Source: an uncultured Niabella sp. (lineage in GTDB: Bacteria; Bacteroidota; Bacteroidia; Chitinophagales; Chitinophagaceae). Taken from it: 64,000 nucleotides of DNA. The translations under genes and the position numbers were made by a program. Every line of letters starts with the position of its first letter. Positions within the stretch are counted from its first letter, which is position 1. Location: positions 124,001-188,000 of the forward strand of contig CAKSQK010000002.1 of assembly GCA_934486785.1 (NCBI GenBank). The letters are read 5' to 3'. Positions 56,084 to 64,000 of this stretch are shown in pieces. Below the pieces are notes generated by a model. The model saw only the letters and a list, made by a program, of their open reading frames with translations, made no database searches and was not told where the DNA came from.

Positions 56084-56197
56084 GTATCGTTTTCCTGCAA
56101 AAGTATTTTTACTGCCCAAATAAAAGCCTGCCCTATGCTAAGTATTATATATATGGAAAGGAATAAGCGCAGAATTCTGGATTTAGCTTTCAGCATT

Positions 56198-56221
56198 AAA
56201 AAAGCCTCCCGAATAGGAGGC
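56198..56221 (-). terminator. Intrinsic terminator after the first RlpA-like gene
   Basis: GCCTCC (56204-56209) and GGAGGC (56216-56221), 6-nt loop, followed on the minus strand by six T (56198-56203). 26 bp past the stop at 56247. Confidence 0.85.
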
Positions 56222-56246
56222 CCTTATCAAAACAATTAAAACTTCT

Positions 56247-56639
56247 CTACAAAATACCCGACGCGCTTTTGGGCTCAATCACTTCTACATGCACCGGAAC
56301 GATGCCGTGGCCGGTGTGCGCTATTTTTTCAAAAGCCGACCTGCTGAGGTCTACCCTGCCTTTGATGTGTTTGGCCATTCTGTCGTTCACCACTACGGTT
56401 ACACTTTTACCGGTTTTGGTATTGGTTACCAGCAGTTTGGTACCCAACTTGTACACATTTGATGCGGCGGTCTTCAGGTGGTCCCAATAAGTGTCGCCGG
56501 TGGCGGTTTTTCTTCCATTGAATTTGCTGTGGTAGTAAGATGCTATAGCCTTACTTTTTTCCTTTTCCTGTACTGTTTGTGCCGATACGGTCATTGTTGC
56601 CGTAATAATGGCGAATACTAAGATTAGTACTTTCTTCAT
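56247..56639 (-). CDS. RlpA-like double-psi beta-barrel protein (1)
   Basis: 130 residues with a signal peptide (VLIFAIITATMTVSAQ... first 20 residues) and an RlpA-type DPBB domain: IASYYHSKFNGRKTATGDTY, GTKLLVTNTKTGKSVTVVV and the NDRM...GRVDLSRSAF end. The RlpA fold binds or cleaves denuded peptidoglycan glycan strands. SPOR domain absent, so this is the minimal form. Paralogue at 56893 with the same blocks. Confidence 0.87.
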   Translation of the reverse strand: MKKVLILVFAIITATMTVSAQTVQEKEKSKAIASYYHSKFNGRKTATGDTYWDHLKTAASNVYKLGTKLLVTNTKTGKSVTVVVNDRMAKHIKGRVDLSRSAFEKIAHTGHGIVPVHVEVIEPKSASGIL

Positions 56640-56772
56640 TATTTGTGTTTTCGTTAAACAATCACCCCGGGCTGCGCCCGAAGCGTTTTAATTGACCAAC
56701 TGAATAATCAGCAGTCATGTAAGCCAAAGCTTTTACACTTTGAATATGTTAACAGGCTGCAAAACGAAGCCG

Positions 56773-56780
56773 CAAAGGTA
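56773..56780 (-). promoter_or_regulatory. Putative promoter -7 element of the first RlpA-like gene
   Basis: On the minus strand TACCTTTG, 134 nt upstream of the ATG at 56639; an AGTTTTC stretch lies near the expected -33 spacing. The leader contains a CGGGC-TG-CGCCCG hairpin. Confidence 0.4.
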
Positions 56781-56892
56781 CTGCTTTCACCCCGGCGGGG
56801 AAAACTTTTAAACCGCCAATTTGGCGTTATAAATATTTGAAATAAATTATAATCAACTGAAAAAGAGCTTATTAATATTTACAAGGAACAGA

Positions 56893-57273
56893 CTATATTT
56901 CAGGTTCTGCTTTGTGCGTGATCACTTCAACCACTACATTAACCAAACCCGAACTAAGAGAAGCGATTTTGGAGAAAGCCGATTTACTCAAATCCACCCG
57001 ACCTTTCATATGTGAGGCCATGCGGTCATTAACCGTTACCACCACACTTTTACCGGTTTTTAAATTGGTTACCAAAAGCTTTGTGCCCAATTTGTACATA
57101 TTGGAAGCCGCCGTAAACAGGTGATCCCGGTACACTTCACCGGTAGCGGTTTTACGGCCATTGAATTTGCTGTGGTAATAAGACGCTCTTAATTGGTCAC
57201 CATTGCCTGATTGTGCAAAGCCCAGGGAACAGCTAAGCGAAAAAACCATCAGAACACAAATTAATTTTTTCAT
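56893..57273 (-). CDS. RlpA-like double-psi beta-barrel protein (2)
   Basis: 126 residues from ATG 57273 (MKKLICVLMVFSLSCSLGFAQ signal peptide); an in-frame ATG at 57315 prefixes 14 residues. Same DPBB blocks as the paralogue (YYHSKFNGRKTATGEVY, TVNDRMASHMKGRVDLSKSAF). Lies immediately downstream of rimO on the same strand. Confidence 0.87.
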   Translation of the reverse strand: MKKLICVLMVFSLSCSLGFAQSGNGDQLRASYYHSKFNGRKTATGEVYRDHLFTAASNMYKLGTKLLVTNLKTGKSVVVTVNDRMASHMKGRVDLSKSAFSKIASLSSGLVNVVVEVITHKAEPEI

Positions 57274-57313
57274 TTTACGGTGTGAAATAGTCAATGTTGA
57301 TTCAATATTCATC

Positions 57314-57421
57314 ATGAACGCTTCTGTAAAACGAAAAAAAGAAACGAATATTGCCCAACCTGATAAAGATCAGGCGTGGTTTTTAATTAACCTGCTGAAA
57401 TTCAATATCGTTACAGGATAA
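57314..57421 (+). pseudogene. Possible remnant of a DUF1330-like gene
   Basis: A 35-residue plus-strand frame opens with ATG at 57314 and reads AQPDKDQAWFLINLLKF before a stop. The QAWFLINLLKF block resembles the start of DUF1330-type small enzymes (usually ~95 residues), but nothing related follows. It lies between rlpA-like gene 2 and rimO. Could be coincidental. Confidence 0.25.
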
Positions 57422-57426
57422 AAATT

Positions 57427-58734
57427 TTATACCACGATGCCTTCAAGATCGTAGTCATAGGCTTTTTGTATCTGTACGTTGTAAAAACTGCCAATCTGTA
57501 ACTTTTGTGCTGAGGTGATCACCACTTCATTGTCAACTTCCACGCTGTCAAACTCTGTACGGCCAATGTACCTGCCTGCTTCTTTTTTATCAATGATGGT
57601 TTTAAAGGTTTTGCCCACTTTTTCCTGGTTCAGCTCAAACGATATTTCCTGCTGAAACTCCATAATTTCCTGGGCGCGGCGTTCTTTTTCTTCCTGCGGA
57701 ATGGTATCGGGTAGCGCATATGCACCTGTGCCTTCTTCGTGAGAATAGGTAAAAATACCCACCCTGTCAAAGCGGTGTTGGGCTAAAAATCCCTTTAGTT
57801 GTTCTACATCGTCCTGTGTTTCGCCGGGAAAACCGGTAATGAGCGTGGTGCGCAGGCAAATGCCCGGCACTTTTTCGCGCACAGCAGCTATGAGATTGTC
57901 AATTTCTGCACGGGTGATCTGGCGCCTCATGGCAGTAAGCATATTGTTTGTGGCATGCTGCAGCGGCATGTCAAGATAGTTGCAGATATTGCTGCGCTCC
58001 CGCATCACATCCAGTATTTCCAGCGGAAATTTAGCTGGGTAAGCATAGTGCAGGCGTATCCATTGCAATCCTTTTACATCTGCCAGGCGGTGCAGCAGTT
58101 CGGGCAGCATTCTTTTTTTATAAATATCCAGGCCGTAATAGGTCAGCTCCTGCGCAATCAGCATTATTTCCTGAACCCCCATTTGTACCAACCTTTCTGC
58201 TTCGCGAACCAGTTCTTCAACAGGCTTGCTTACGTGCGCTCCCCGCATTAGCGGAATGGCACAAAAAGCACAGGTGCGGTTGCAGCCTTCTGAAATTTTT
58301 AAGTAAGCATAGTGTTTGGGTGTGGCCAGCAGGCGCTCGCCCATTAGTTCGGTTTTATAATCTGCGTCAAACTGTTTTAAAACAGATGGCAGCTCCATAG
58401 TACCAAAAAAAGCATCCACTTCGGGTATCTCTTCTTCCAGGTTGTTTTTATAGCGCTCACTCAGGCAGCCGGTCACGTATACTTTATCCAGCTTTCCCCT
58501 GCGTTTCAGTTCCACCTGCTCTAAAATGGTGTTGATGCTTTCTTCCTTGGCTTTATCAATAAAACCGCAGGTGTTTACCACCACAATGTTATGGTCACGC
58601 TTTGTATTTTCGTGCACCACATCAATTTCATTGGCGCGCAACTGGCCGCTCAGCACTTCGCTGTCAACCATGTTTTTGCTGCATCCGAGTGTAATGATGT
58701 TTACCTTATCTTTCTTTAACGTCCTTGCTTTCAA
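57427..58734 (-). CDS. rimO: Ribosomal protein S12 methylthiotransferase RimO
   Basis: 435 residues. Radical SAM methylthiotransferase that adds a thiomethyl group to Asp88 of S12. Order: UPF0004 domain with NIITLGCSKNMVDSEVL and NTCGFID, GCNRTCAFCAIPLMRG (CxxxCxxC), and a C-terminal TRAM domain (VGKTFKTIIDKKEAGRYIGR). TACCTTTG promoter core upstream. Confidence 0.97.
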   Translation of the reverse strand: MKARTLKKDKVNIITLGCSKNMVDSEVLSGQLRANEIDVVHENTKRDHNIVVVNTCGFIDKAKEESINTILEQVELKRRGKLDKVYVTGCLSERYKNNLEEEIPEVDAFFGTMELPSVLKQFDADYKTELMGERLLATPKHYAYLKISEGCNRTCAFCAIPLMRGAHVSKPVEELVREAERLVQMGVQEIMLIAQELTYYGLDIYKKRMLPELLHRLADVKGLQWIRLHYAYPAKFPLEILDVMRERSNICNYLDMPLQHATNNMLTAMRRQITRAEIDNLIAAVREKVPGICLRTTLITGFPGETQDDVEQLKGFLAQHRFDRVGIFTYSHEEGTGAYALPDTIPQEEKERRAQEIMEFQQEISFELNQEKVGKTFKTIIDKKEAGRYIGRTEFDSVEVDNEVVITSAQKLQIGSFYNVQIQKAYDYDLEGIVV

Positions 58735-58762
58735 CTGCTGATTTTTTTTTGAAAATGGATTG

Positions 58763-58770
58763 CAAAGGTA
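58763..58770 (-). promoter_or_regulatory. Putative promoter -7 element of rimO
   Basis: On the minus strand TACCTTTG (TTTACCTTTGCA in context), 29 nt upstream of the rimO ATG at 58734. Confidence 0.5.
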
Positions 58771-58819
58771 AAGGCGGATGCCGAAATAAATGTATTATTT
58801 ACCAGGGGATGACGGTTCT

Positions 58820-60247
58820 TTAACATTCCGGCTCATTCAGCGGCACATTTACAGCCAGGCCGCCGTCGGATGTTTCTTTGTATTTATGGCTCATATCCCG
58901 TGCTGTTTGCCACATGGTTTTGATCACGTCTCCCAGCGAAACTTTCGCGTATTCGGGTGTGCTTTGCAGTGCCAGTTGCGATGCGGCAATGGCCTTTATG
59001 GCGCCCATAGCATTTCGTTCAATACACGGCACCTGCACCAGCCCGGCCACGGGGTCGCAGGTCATTCCCAGGTGATGTTCCATGGCAATTTCAGCAGCCA
59101 TTAATGCCTGCTGCTGTGTGCCGCCCAGCGCTTCGGTAAGGGCCGCCGCCCCCATTGATGATGAAACACCGATCTCGGCCTGGCAGCCGCCCATGGCTGC
59201 CGATATGGTGGATTGCTTTTTGAACACGCATCCAATTTCGGAAGCCGTCATTAAAAACCGGATGATCATTTCATCATCGGCATCGGCATCGCAAAAAAGA
59301 ATGAGATAATGCAGCACAGCAGGTATGACACCGGCAGAGCCATTGGTAGGAGCCGTAACCACCCTGCCAAAAGAAGCATTTTCTTCATTTACAGCCAGTG
59401 CAAAACAACTCACCCAATCTAAGGTGCGCTGAAAAGAATGCCCGGTATTCTGAATAACTTTGACCCATTCTTCGTAATTGTGATAAGCCTGGCCTTTGGC
59501 CAGGTTTTTATTTATTGCTGATGCCCGGCGCCTTACCTGTAGCCCGCCTGGTAAAATACCTTCTGTATGGCAACCCTTGTAAACGCATTCTTTCATTACC
59601 TGCCAGATGTTTAAAATCCCGCTCCTGATGGCTTCTTCAGGCCTCCAGGTTTTTTCATTTTCATATACCACACCGCTGATGGGCAGCCCTGTTTTTACAC
59701 ACCAGGCCAGCAGGTCATCAGCATGGTTGATGGGGTAAGGCAACTGAATGGTACTTGTAGTAGGCGCCTGCTCTCCTTCTTTCTGCACAAAACCACCACC
59801 AACTGAATAATATGTTTCGGCCAACTGCTCACCATTTTCAAATACTGCCAAAAAAGTTAACCCGTTGGAATGAAATGGCAGCGTTTCTGTAAATAAAAAA
59901 ACAATATCGGTTGGGGGATTGAAAGTGACTGCCTGCCTGCCGTTTAAAATAATTTGCTGGCTTTTTGCAATAGCCGCAATGGTTGTATGAATGGCATCCA
60001 CATCAAAGGTTACGGGATCGTAGCCGCAAAGGCCTAATTGCACAGCTATATCTGTGCCATGGCCGGTACCGGTTTTGGCCAGTGAGCCATACAGTAAAAC
60101 CTGAATGCTTTTTACTTTGTTTAAAACATTATTGGCTTCCAGCCCGCTCACAAACCGCGCGGCAGCCTTCCACGGACCTAAAGTGTGCGAGCTGGAAGGG
60201 CCCACCCCAATCTTCAACATATCAAAAACCGAAATGGCCTCGTACAT
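58820..60247 (-). CDS. sdaA: L-serine ammonia-lyase (iron-sulfur dependent)
   Basis: 475 residues from ATG 60247 ([22 protein letters not shown]); upstream in-frame ATG 60316 adds 23 residues. Deaminates serine to pyruvate. The beta-like N-terminal domain has [10 protein letters not shown], the catalytic domain carries the iron-sulfur cysteines in [20 protein letters not shown] and [12 protein letters not shown]. Single-chain type. Separated from the FKBP genes by a terminator at 60290-60314. Confidence 0.95.
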   Translation of the reverse strand: MYEAISVFDMLKIGVGPSSSHTLGPWKAAARFVSGLEANNVLNKVKSIQVLLYGSLAKTGTGHGTDIAVQLGLCGYDPVTFDVDAIHTTIAAIAKSQQIILNGRQAVTFNPPTDIVFLFTETLPFHSNGLTFLAVFENGEQLAETYYSVGGGFVQKEGEQAPTTSTIQLPYPINHADDLLAWCVKTGLPISGVVYENEKTWRPEEAIRSGILNIWQVMKECVYKGCHTEGILPGGLQVRRRASAINKNLAKGQAYHNYEEWVKVIQNTGHSFQRTLDWVSCFALAVNEENASFGRVVTAPTNGSAGVIPAVLHYLILFCDADADDEMIIRFLMTASEIGCVFKKQSTISAAMGGCQAEIGVSSSMGAAALTEALGGTQQQALMAAEIAMEHHLGMTCDPVAGLVQVPCIERNAMGAIKAIAASQLALQSTPEYAKVSLGDVIKTMWQTARDMSHKYKETSDGGLAVNVPLNEPEC

Positions 60248-60289
60248 GATATTAGTTTTACTATTCGAAATTAACGAAGAATATCTCAC

Positions 60290-60314
60290 AAAAAAAGCTC
60301 CCCAATTGGAGAGC
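60290..60314 (-). terminator. Intrinsic terminator after the FKBP genes
   Basis: GCTC-C-CC / GG-A-GAGC stem (60297-60314, one mismatch, AATT loop), followed on the minus strand by seven T (60290-60296); 28 bp past the stop at 60342. Confidence 0.75.
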
Positions 60315-60341
60315 ATTATAAAAATCGGGCTTTATGATCCG

Positions 60342-60818
60342 CTATTGCGCATGCAACAGTTCAATGTAAAAATATAAAGGCTGGTTATTTACTTTTGCTA
60401 ACCGCGGATCGTAAGCACAAGCGTAAGCCAATTGAGAAGGTGTAATAATCTTGATTTTGCCGCCCGGCTTTATTTTTTGCAACGCAATTGTCCAGGCCGT
60501 AATGACTCCGTTTAATGGGAACGACACAGTACCATCAAGGCTTTCGTCAAATTTTTCACCGTTCATCAATCTGCCCGTGTAATTAACTCTCACCCTGCTT
60601 GTGGCTGATGGTGCCGCCCCTGAGCCTTCATTTATTATTTGATATAATAACCCGCTAGCATCCTGCGTTGTATTAATTGAGCTGTCGGCCGCAAATTTTG
60701 TCATCGCAGGCATTTCACTTTCCACAGTTTTGGGCGTACACTGTTCCGGCTCATTATTTTTTAAACAACCGGTAAATACAATAAATAAAACCAAAACAAA
60801 AAAACTAATTCTTCTCAT
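60342..60818 (-). CDS. FKBP-type peptidyl-prolyl isomerase, lipoprotein
   Basis: 158 residues. Lipobox VFTGC (Cys18), followed by a FKBP domain with VRVNYTGRLMNGEKFDESLD, FPLNGVITAWTIALQKIKPG and a modified end (AYACAYDPRLAKVNNQPLYF in place of the usual GYG..G.IPPN). The altered active-site region may reduce isomerase activity. Preceded by a related FKBP-like gene 15 bp upstream. Confidence 0.83.
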   Translation of the reverse strand: MRRISFFVLVLFIVFTGCLKNNEPEQCTPKTVESEMPAMTKFAADSSINTTQDASGLLYQIINEGSGAAPSATSRVRVNYTGRLMNGEKFDESLDGTVSFPLNGVITAWTIALQKIKPGGKIKIITPSQLAYACAYDPRLAKVNNQPLYFYIELLHAQ

Positions 60819-60833
60819 ACTTGAATTTTGAAA

Positions 60834-61355
60834 CTACTGATTTCTCTTAACGTCAACAAGAGTGATTGTGTTTATTACCTGTGAGTTTGCCGGTGCATTG
60901 CCATACCTTCCTGTAAAACGTTGGCAACCATAAAACTGTGACGAAGGAACAATCAACTTCATAACACCACCTTCCATCATTTGTGAAAAAATGTGATAAT
61001 CCAATGATTCTGTTGCATAGTCAGACAGCTTCAAAGGATAACCGTTCCTGTTGTTATAAACAGTACCCGAATCTATTAGCGTTCCATTTAAAAGTCTTAT
61101 TTCGCTTTTAAATACAATCTGAGAATCTGCTGCAGGTTGGCTGCCAGCACCTGGCGATTCAATTCCATAATACACATTATGAGTTGTGTTAAACGCCACG
61201 TTTAAAGTGGTATTTTCGTCTAAAAACGAGTCGATTATGCTTCTATCCTGCGCTAAAGTATTATTTGTACAGGGTGGAGTTTTATCTTTATTGCAAGAGA
61301 TTAAAACTGTTACAACTACAATTGCTGTAAGTGGAATAGCAATGATCCTTTTCAT
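60834..61355 (-). CDS. Divergent FKBP-like lipoprotein
   Basis: 173 residues, lipobox VLISC. Contains VFKSEIRLLNGTLIDSGTVY and FSQMMEGGVMKLIVPSSQFYGC, the outline of an FKBP domain with the fold-defining strands but without many active-site residues. Likely a paralogue of the downstream gene (same operon). Confidence 0.65.
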   Translation of the reverse strand: MKRIIAIPLTAIVVVTVLISCNKDKTPPCTNNTLAQDRSIIDSFLDENTTLNVAFNTTHNVYYGIESPGAGSQPAADSQIVFKSEIRLLNGTLIDSGTVYNNRNGYPLKLSDYATESLDYHIFSQMMEGGVMKLIVPSSQFYGCQRFTGRYGNAPANSQVINTITLVDVKRNQ

Positions 61356-61384
61356 TCTTTTTTTTTTTGAGGGTTGTTAATTAA

Positions 61385-61705
61385 TTATTGATTTTCATTC
61401 TGTTTACGGGATAAAAGTTCCCGGTAACGGGTTTCGTTGATATCCCACTTGTGGTAAGACGCAAAAACGGCTATGAACGCAACAATTAAAATTCCTGCAA
61501 TCAACAAAACAATGAAAACAGAGGAATTAGCGTTAGCAACCATCGTAGCGCGCTTGTACCAGCCACTGAAAAAATTTATAAATATGGCTAATACAATAAT
61601 GATGCCTGCCGGTGCGCTGATCAATGCCCGCTTAAATATTTTTTTTTGTTTCTGCCTGTATTCACTCCAGTATTTAATAAAAGCTTCTTCATCTTTTGTA
61701 TACAT
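61385..61705 (-). CDS. Small two-helix membrane protein
   Basis: 106 residues. A basic amphipathic N-terminus (EEAFIKYWSEYRQKQKKIFK), two membrane helices (about 30-50 and 60-82) and a polar end (DINETRYRELLSRKQNENQ). No known family recognised. 29 bp upstream of the FKBP-like gene, so probably co-transcribed. Confidence 0.6.
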   Translation of the reverse strand: MYTKDEEAFIKYWSEYRQKQKKIFKRALISAPAGIIIVLAIFINFFSGWYKRATMVANANSSVFIVLLIAGILIVAFIAVFASYHKWDINETRYRELLSRKQNENQ

Positions 61706-61733
61706 GCGGCTAAATTAAACTTTTCGTGCAGGT

Positions 61734-61763
61734 TTTGATAATAATCATAATCTGTTTATATTG
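61734..61763 (+). promoter_or_regulatory. Promoter of the HU-like/SPOR gene
   Basis: TTTG at 61734-61737 and TATATTG (one T short of TAnnTTTG) at 61757-61763 with a 19-nt spacer, the exact Bacteroidota -33/-7 spacing; the GTG start is 25 nt downstream. Confidence 0.5.
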
Positions 61764-61787
61764 CAGTAATCAATAAGAAGAATAATA

Positions 61788-62651
61788 GTGAAACTTTCAC
61801 CGGCCTTAGCAAAATATTTAGCTGCCAACAAGCGATTATCCTTACCACGCATCGGAACCTTTACCTCTGAAGGAAGCTACGACCCTGAATTTGACGGTAA
61901 AAGAACAACAGTGCCCGCCAATGTATCATTTAAAAATGAAAAAGTACATGGCTTTGATGATGCCCTGGTTGAGTTCATAGCAAAAGAAACCGGTAAAATG
62001 AAGATACTGGCAGAATCTGACCTCACATCTCAACTGGATGATGTGCTGCAATATTTGAACACAGGCAAGCCTTATTTTTTTACCGATATTGGCACGCTGG
62101 CCAGGAAACAAAACGGGGATTTTGAATTTTTTGCTGAAAAATACACACCGGCTTCAGAAAAGAAAAAAGAAAAAGACATTCCCATTACCGAAAAAAATTA
62201 TGTTCCACAAACCTATATTGACAATACCAGAACGGGCAGGCGCAACCTGAAGCCTGCGCTCATCATTATTACACTTGCGCTTATTGCCATTGCCGCCACC
62301 GTGTGGATTTATATGAACAGTATGGAAACCAACCTCACTGAAGTAGAAGATGCGGTGGAAACAGTACCGGCACAAGCTCAGGCGGCAGACAGCCTGGCTG
62401 CACAGGACTCCGCACGGACCGCCACTGTTGCTCCCGCCACATATACCTATGTGCTGGAGGTGGCCAGAGAACCGCGCGCTTCAAGAAGGTTCAACCAGCT
62501 TAAAACCATTAACTGGCCGGTAGAATTGGAAGTTCTTGATTCGGTGAACAAAAGAATTGTGATGAAACTGCCACGTGCAGGCGCTGATACCGCCAGGATC
62601 AAAGACTCATTAAGTGTATTAAGCGGAAGAACAGTGTTCATAGCACCTTAA
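61788..62651 (+). CDS. HU-like (CCDC81-type) membrane protein with SPOR-like end
   Basis: 287 residues, GTG start at 61788. An N-terminal HU-like domain (about 1-135, SLPRIGTFTSEGSYDPEFDG, FTDIGTLARKQNGDFEFFAE), a basic stretch, one membrane helix (about 163-182, LKPALIIITLALIAIAATVW) and a C-terminal ~75-residue module (TYVLEVAREPRASRRFNQLK, DSLSVLSGRTVFI) that reads as a SPOR-type peptidoglycan-binding domain. This architecture fits the Bacteroidota HU-CCDC81/SPOR proteins, whose role is not known. Confidence 0.78.
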   Translation: MKLSPALAKYLAANKRLSLPRIGTFTSEGSYDPEFDGKRTTVPANVSFKNEKVHGFDDALVEFIAKETGKMKILAESDLTSQLDDVLQYLNTGKPYFFTDIGTLARKQNGDFEFFAEKYTPASEKKKEKDIPITEKNYVPQTYIDNTRTGRRNLKPALIIITLALIAIAATVWIYMNSMETNLTEVEDAVETVPAQAQAADSLAAQDSARTATVAPATYTYVLEVAREPRASRRFNQLKTINWPVELEVLDSVNKRIVMKLPRAGADTARIKDSLSVLSGRTVFIAP

Positions 62652-62708
62652 AACCCCAGTGCGCGCAACGGTTGCAAAGTTTAAAAGGTCTTGTAATAAA
62701 TAAACCAG

Positions 62709-63050
62709 ATGAAAAAACTATTATTAGTTGCCGCGTGTGTGATATTATATACATCCTGTGCCACATCGCAAAATGCCGTGGCTAAAGAGGCCGAAAAGAA
62801 AGTAGCAGGATGGAAGCCATTGTTAAACCTTACTGATGATCAGGCAGGCAAACTTGCAGCAGTAGAAACTGCTTACTTGAAAGCGATGAAAAAACTCACT
62901 TACTCTTCTTCCTATCATTCACAGCTTAAAGCATTGCAGGACACCAGAACCCGTCAGCAAAAAGAAATTCTTTCAAGAGAACAATATTTGAAGTTAGACC
63001 TGCTTGAAAGTGGCAGGCTGAAGAAACTGCCACCTGTCAGGGCCAATTAA
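62709..63050 (+). CDS. Small lipoprotein of unknown function
   Basis: 113 residues. Lipobox ILYTSC (Cys17), then a helix-rich domain with NLTDDQAGKLAAVETAYLK and a repeated Lys/Gln-rich tail (LKALQDTRTRQQKEILSREQ). Similar to small LTXXQ/Spy-like helical periplasmic proteins. Convergent with the S41-related gene and separated by a bidirectional terminator. Confidence 0.7.
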   Translation: MKKLLLVAACVILYTSCATSQNAVAKEAEKKVAGWKPLLNLTDDQAGKLAAVETAYLKAMKKLTYSSSYHSQLKALQDTRTRQQKEILSREQYLKLDLLESGRLKKLPPVRAN

Positions 63051-63061
63051 TATTCAGTATT

Positions 63062-63091
63062 AAAAAAAGCTGCCATTGAGCAGCTTTTTTT
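63062..63091. terminator. Bidirectional intrinsic terminator
   Basis: AAAAAAAGCTGC (62-73 of the 63 kb line) and its perfect complement GCAGCTTTTTTT (63080-63091) around a 6-nt loop; both strands have a T-run. It lies 11 bp past the plus-strand gene and 4 bp past the minus-strand stop. Confidence 0.9.
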
Positions 63092-63095
63092 AAAG

Positions 63096-64000
63096 TTATC
63101 TTTTCACCGTATATATTGTATCCTTTAATACCGGGTTGGTATTAATCCTTACTGGAGTAAGGGTTACCGTTTTGTTGCCTATAACACTTTCTACAGCCAC
63201 ATTTAAAGTTTCGCCACCAAATAGCCTTCTATAATCCCCTGCCGCTCCAGTTACATCTGTAATGTTTGTTCCGTTAATTTGAGTAACCATATCTCCTCTC
63301 CCTATTCCGGCGTTAGCAGCCGGAGTGTTTGGATAAACATATTTTACGACTCCTATAATTCTGGATTTTGACGCGTCTGCCCATAGCAAATTGAATGCCC
63401 AGCCAAAGTCCACGGGTTCTCCTGCAAACTCTGCCAAAAGCGCGCTTACATCGTTGGTTATCCAGGACCATCCATTCTGTGTATCTAAAGGATAGAGCAG
63501 GCTTTCAAAATATTTAACCGGATCATTATCTGCAGACGTCGGGATTTTATTTTTCATATAATCTGACCATTTGTAAAATACAGATAACCCATCGTAAGCA
63601 AATTCTGATACGATATTTAATCCTGAAACCATATTAGTTTGAGAAGATGCGGCATTGACAGGTGGCGTCCATAATACAGATTCTCTCAGCAGCGCATCTT
63701 TTGCTACATACAATTTTGCCTGTTGGGCAGCATTAACGCTGCGAGGCAAGGATGGCGTTCTTACAGTCGAAGCACTAATACTAGATATTTTTGTAAGGGC
63801 TGCAGCAATCATGTAATCAGTGGGATCAGCCAATGGCTTATAAGCAGTCCTGTCGTTTTCACGGCTGGTTACCGGCACATTTGGAATCAATTTGCCGGGA
63901 TTAGAGAAGTTATTATTATTCTTATCAGAATATATGGCAACAATCGGTTGCATGCCCCAGTTCCGCAACGAGTCTTTTTCACTTAGGGTAAGTTTAGTAG
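63096..64000 (-). CDS. S41-peptidase-related protein with PDZ, 5' end outside the window
   Basis: The frame is open to position 64000 and is incomplete at its N-terminus. The visible 301 codons read, in order: a segment (SLRNWGMQPIVAIYSD, GKLIPNVPVTS, PLADPTDYMIAAALTKIS) resembling the C-terminal end of an S41 catalytic domain; a ~55-residue linker; an S41 N-terminal module (FAYDGLSVFYKWSDYM, VKYFESLLYPL); and a PDZ domain (PAANAGIGRGDMVTQINGT) ending at VLKDTIYTVKR just before a terminator. The catalytic domain that should follow the PDZ is missing. A tandem or permuted protease is possible; function is not assigned. Confidence 0.65.
   Translation of the reverse strand, partial: TKLTLSEKDSLRNWGMQPIVAIYSDKNNNNFSNPGKLIPNVPVTSRENDRTAYKPLADPTDYMIAAALTKISSISASTVRTPSLPRSVNAAQQAKLYVAKDALLRESVLWTPPVNAASSQTNMVSGLNIVSEFAYDGLSVFYKWSDYMKNKIPTSADNDPVKYFESLLYPLDTQNGWSWITNDVSALLAEFAGEPVDFGWAFNLLWADASKSRIIGVVKYVYPNTPAANAGIGRGDMVTQINGTNITDVTGAAGDYRRLFGGETLNVAVESVIGNKTVTLTPVRINTNPVLKDTIYTVKR

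Noticed and set aside
57359..57374. Hairpin CCTGAT-AAAG-ATCAGG as terminator of rimO
   Set aside because: No T-run follows on the minus strand, and it overlaps the putative DUF1330-like frame.
1..64000. CRISPR arrays, tRNA genes, insertion sequences
   Set aside because: No regularly spaced repeats of 24-40 bp, no cloverleaf with GTTCGANTC-type T-arm and no transposase motif were found in the intergenic regions read.

Overview
The window comes from a Bacteroidota chromosome, most likely a member of the Chitinophagaceae (inference). Evidence: a SusC/SusD pair with an ECF-sigma/FecR switch, many lipoproteins with Bacteroidota-style signal peptides, promoter cores of the TAnnTTTG type upstream of many genes, a split pntAA-pntAB-pntB transhydrogenase, and an S10-spc ribosomal cluster in standard gene order. 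No tRNA, rRNA, CRISPR array, transposase or phage gene was seen.

Layout. 1-3.1 kb: start of a DctA-type dicarboxylate symporter, cinA and a 2-oxoacid dehydrogenase E2. 3.1-8.7 kb (minus): a probable copper-handling island: diheme MbnH/MauG-like peroxidase, MbnP-like lipoprotein, TonB-dependent receptor, Met/His-containing lipoprotein and a small Cys-containing membrane protein. 8.8-12.5 kb (plus): a quinone/electrophile detoxification-like cluster (two ring-cleaving VOC dioxygenases, the second frameshifted; an alpha/beta hydrolase; a cupin; a RibD-C-like reductase). 12.5-21.1 kb (plus): thyA-folA, a methyltransferase, the transhydrogenase operon, an arginase-family hydrolase, and a small membrane protein overlapping a radical SAM gene.

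21.2-41.2 kb (minus): a beta-glucan type polysaccharide utilization locus. ECF sigma and FecR (35.2-33.5 kb) precede SusC, SusD, an SGNH/DUF4886 lipoprotein, a GH144-like glucanase, a GH43-like protein with discoidin and FnIII-like modules, and a GH3 beta-glucosidase. Upstream lie a GH30 enzyme, a second GH144-like gene broken by a poly-A frameshift and an internal deletion, an AT-rich HExxH metallopeptidase, and a second ECF/FecR pair whose FecR lacks its C-terminal domain. This upstream half looks like a decayed second locus that lost its SusCD.

41.2-55.6 kb (minus): a BaiN/HI0933-type flavoprotein, map, then secY back to rpsJ (22 genes, including rpmD, which is only 59 codons). An intrinsic terminator separates secY from map. 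The str genes (rpsL, rpsG, fusA) and the alpha-operon genes (infA, rpmJ, rpsM, rpsK, rpsD, rpoA, rplQ) are not adjacent. Several spacers inside the ribosomal operon carry short tandem repeats or palindromes.

55.7-64 kb: an NTF2-like protein, two RlpA-like double-psi beta-barrel proteins, rimO, L-serine dehydratase, two FKBP-type lipoproteins and a small membrane protein (all minus), then a HU-like/SPOR-like membrane protein and a small lipoprotein (plus), and finally a minus-strand S41-peptidase-related protein with an unusual domain order that runs off the window end.
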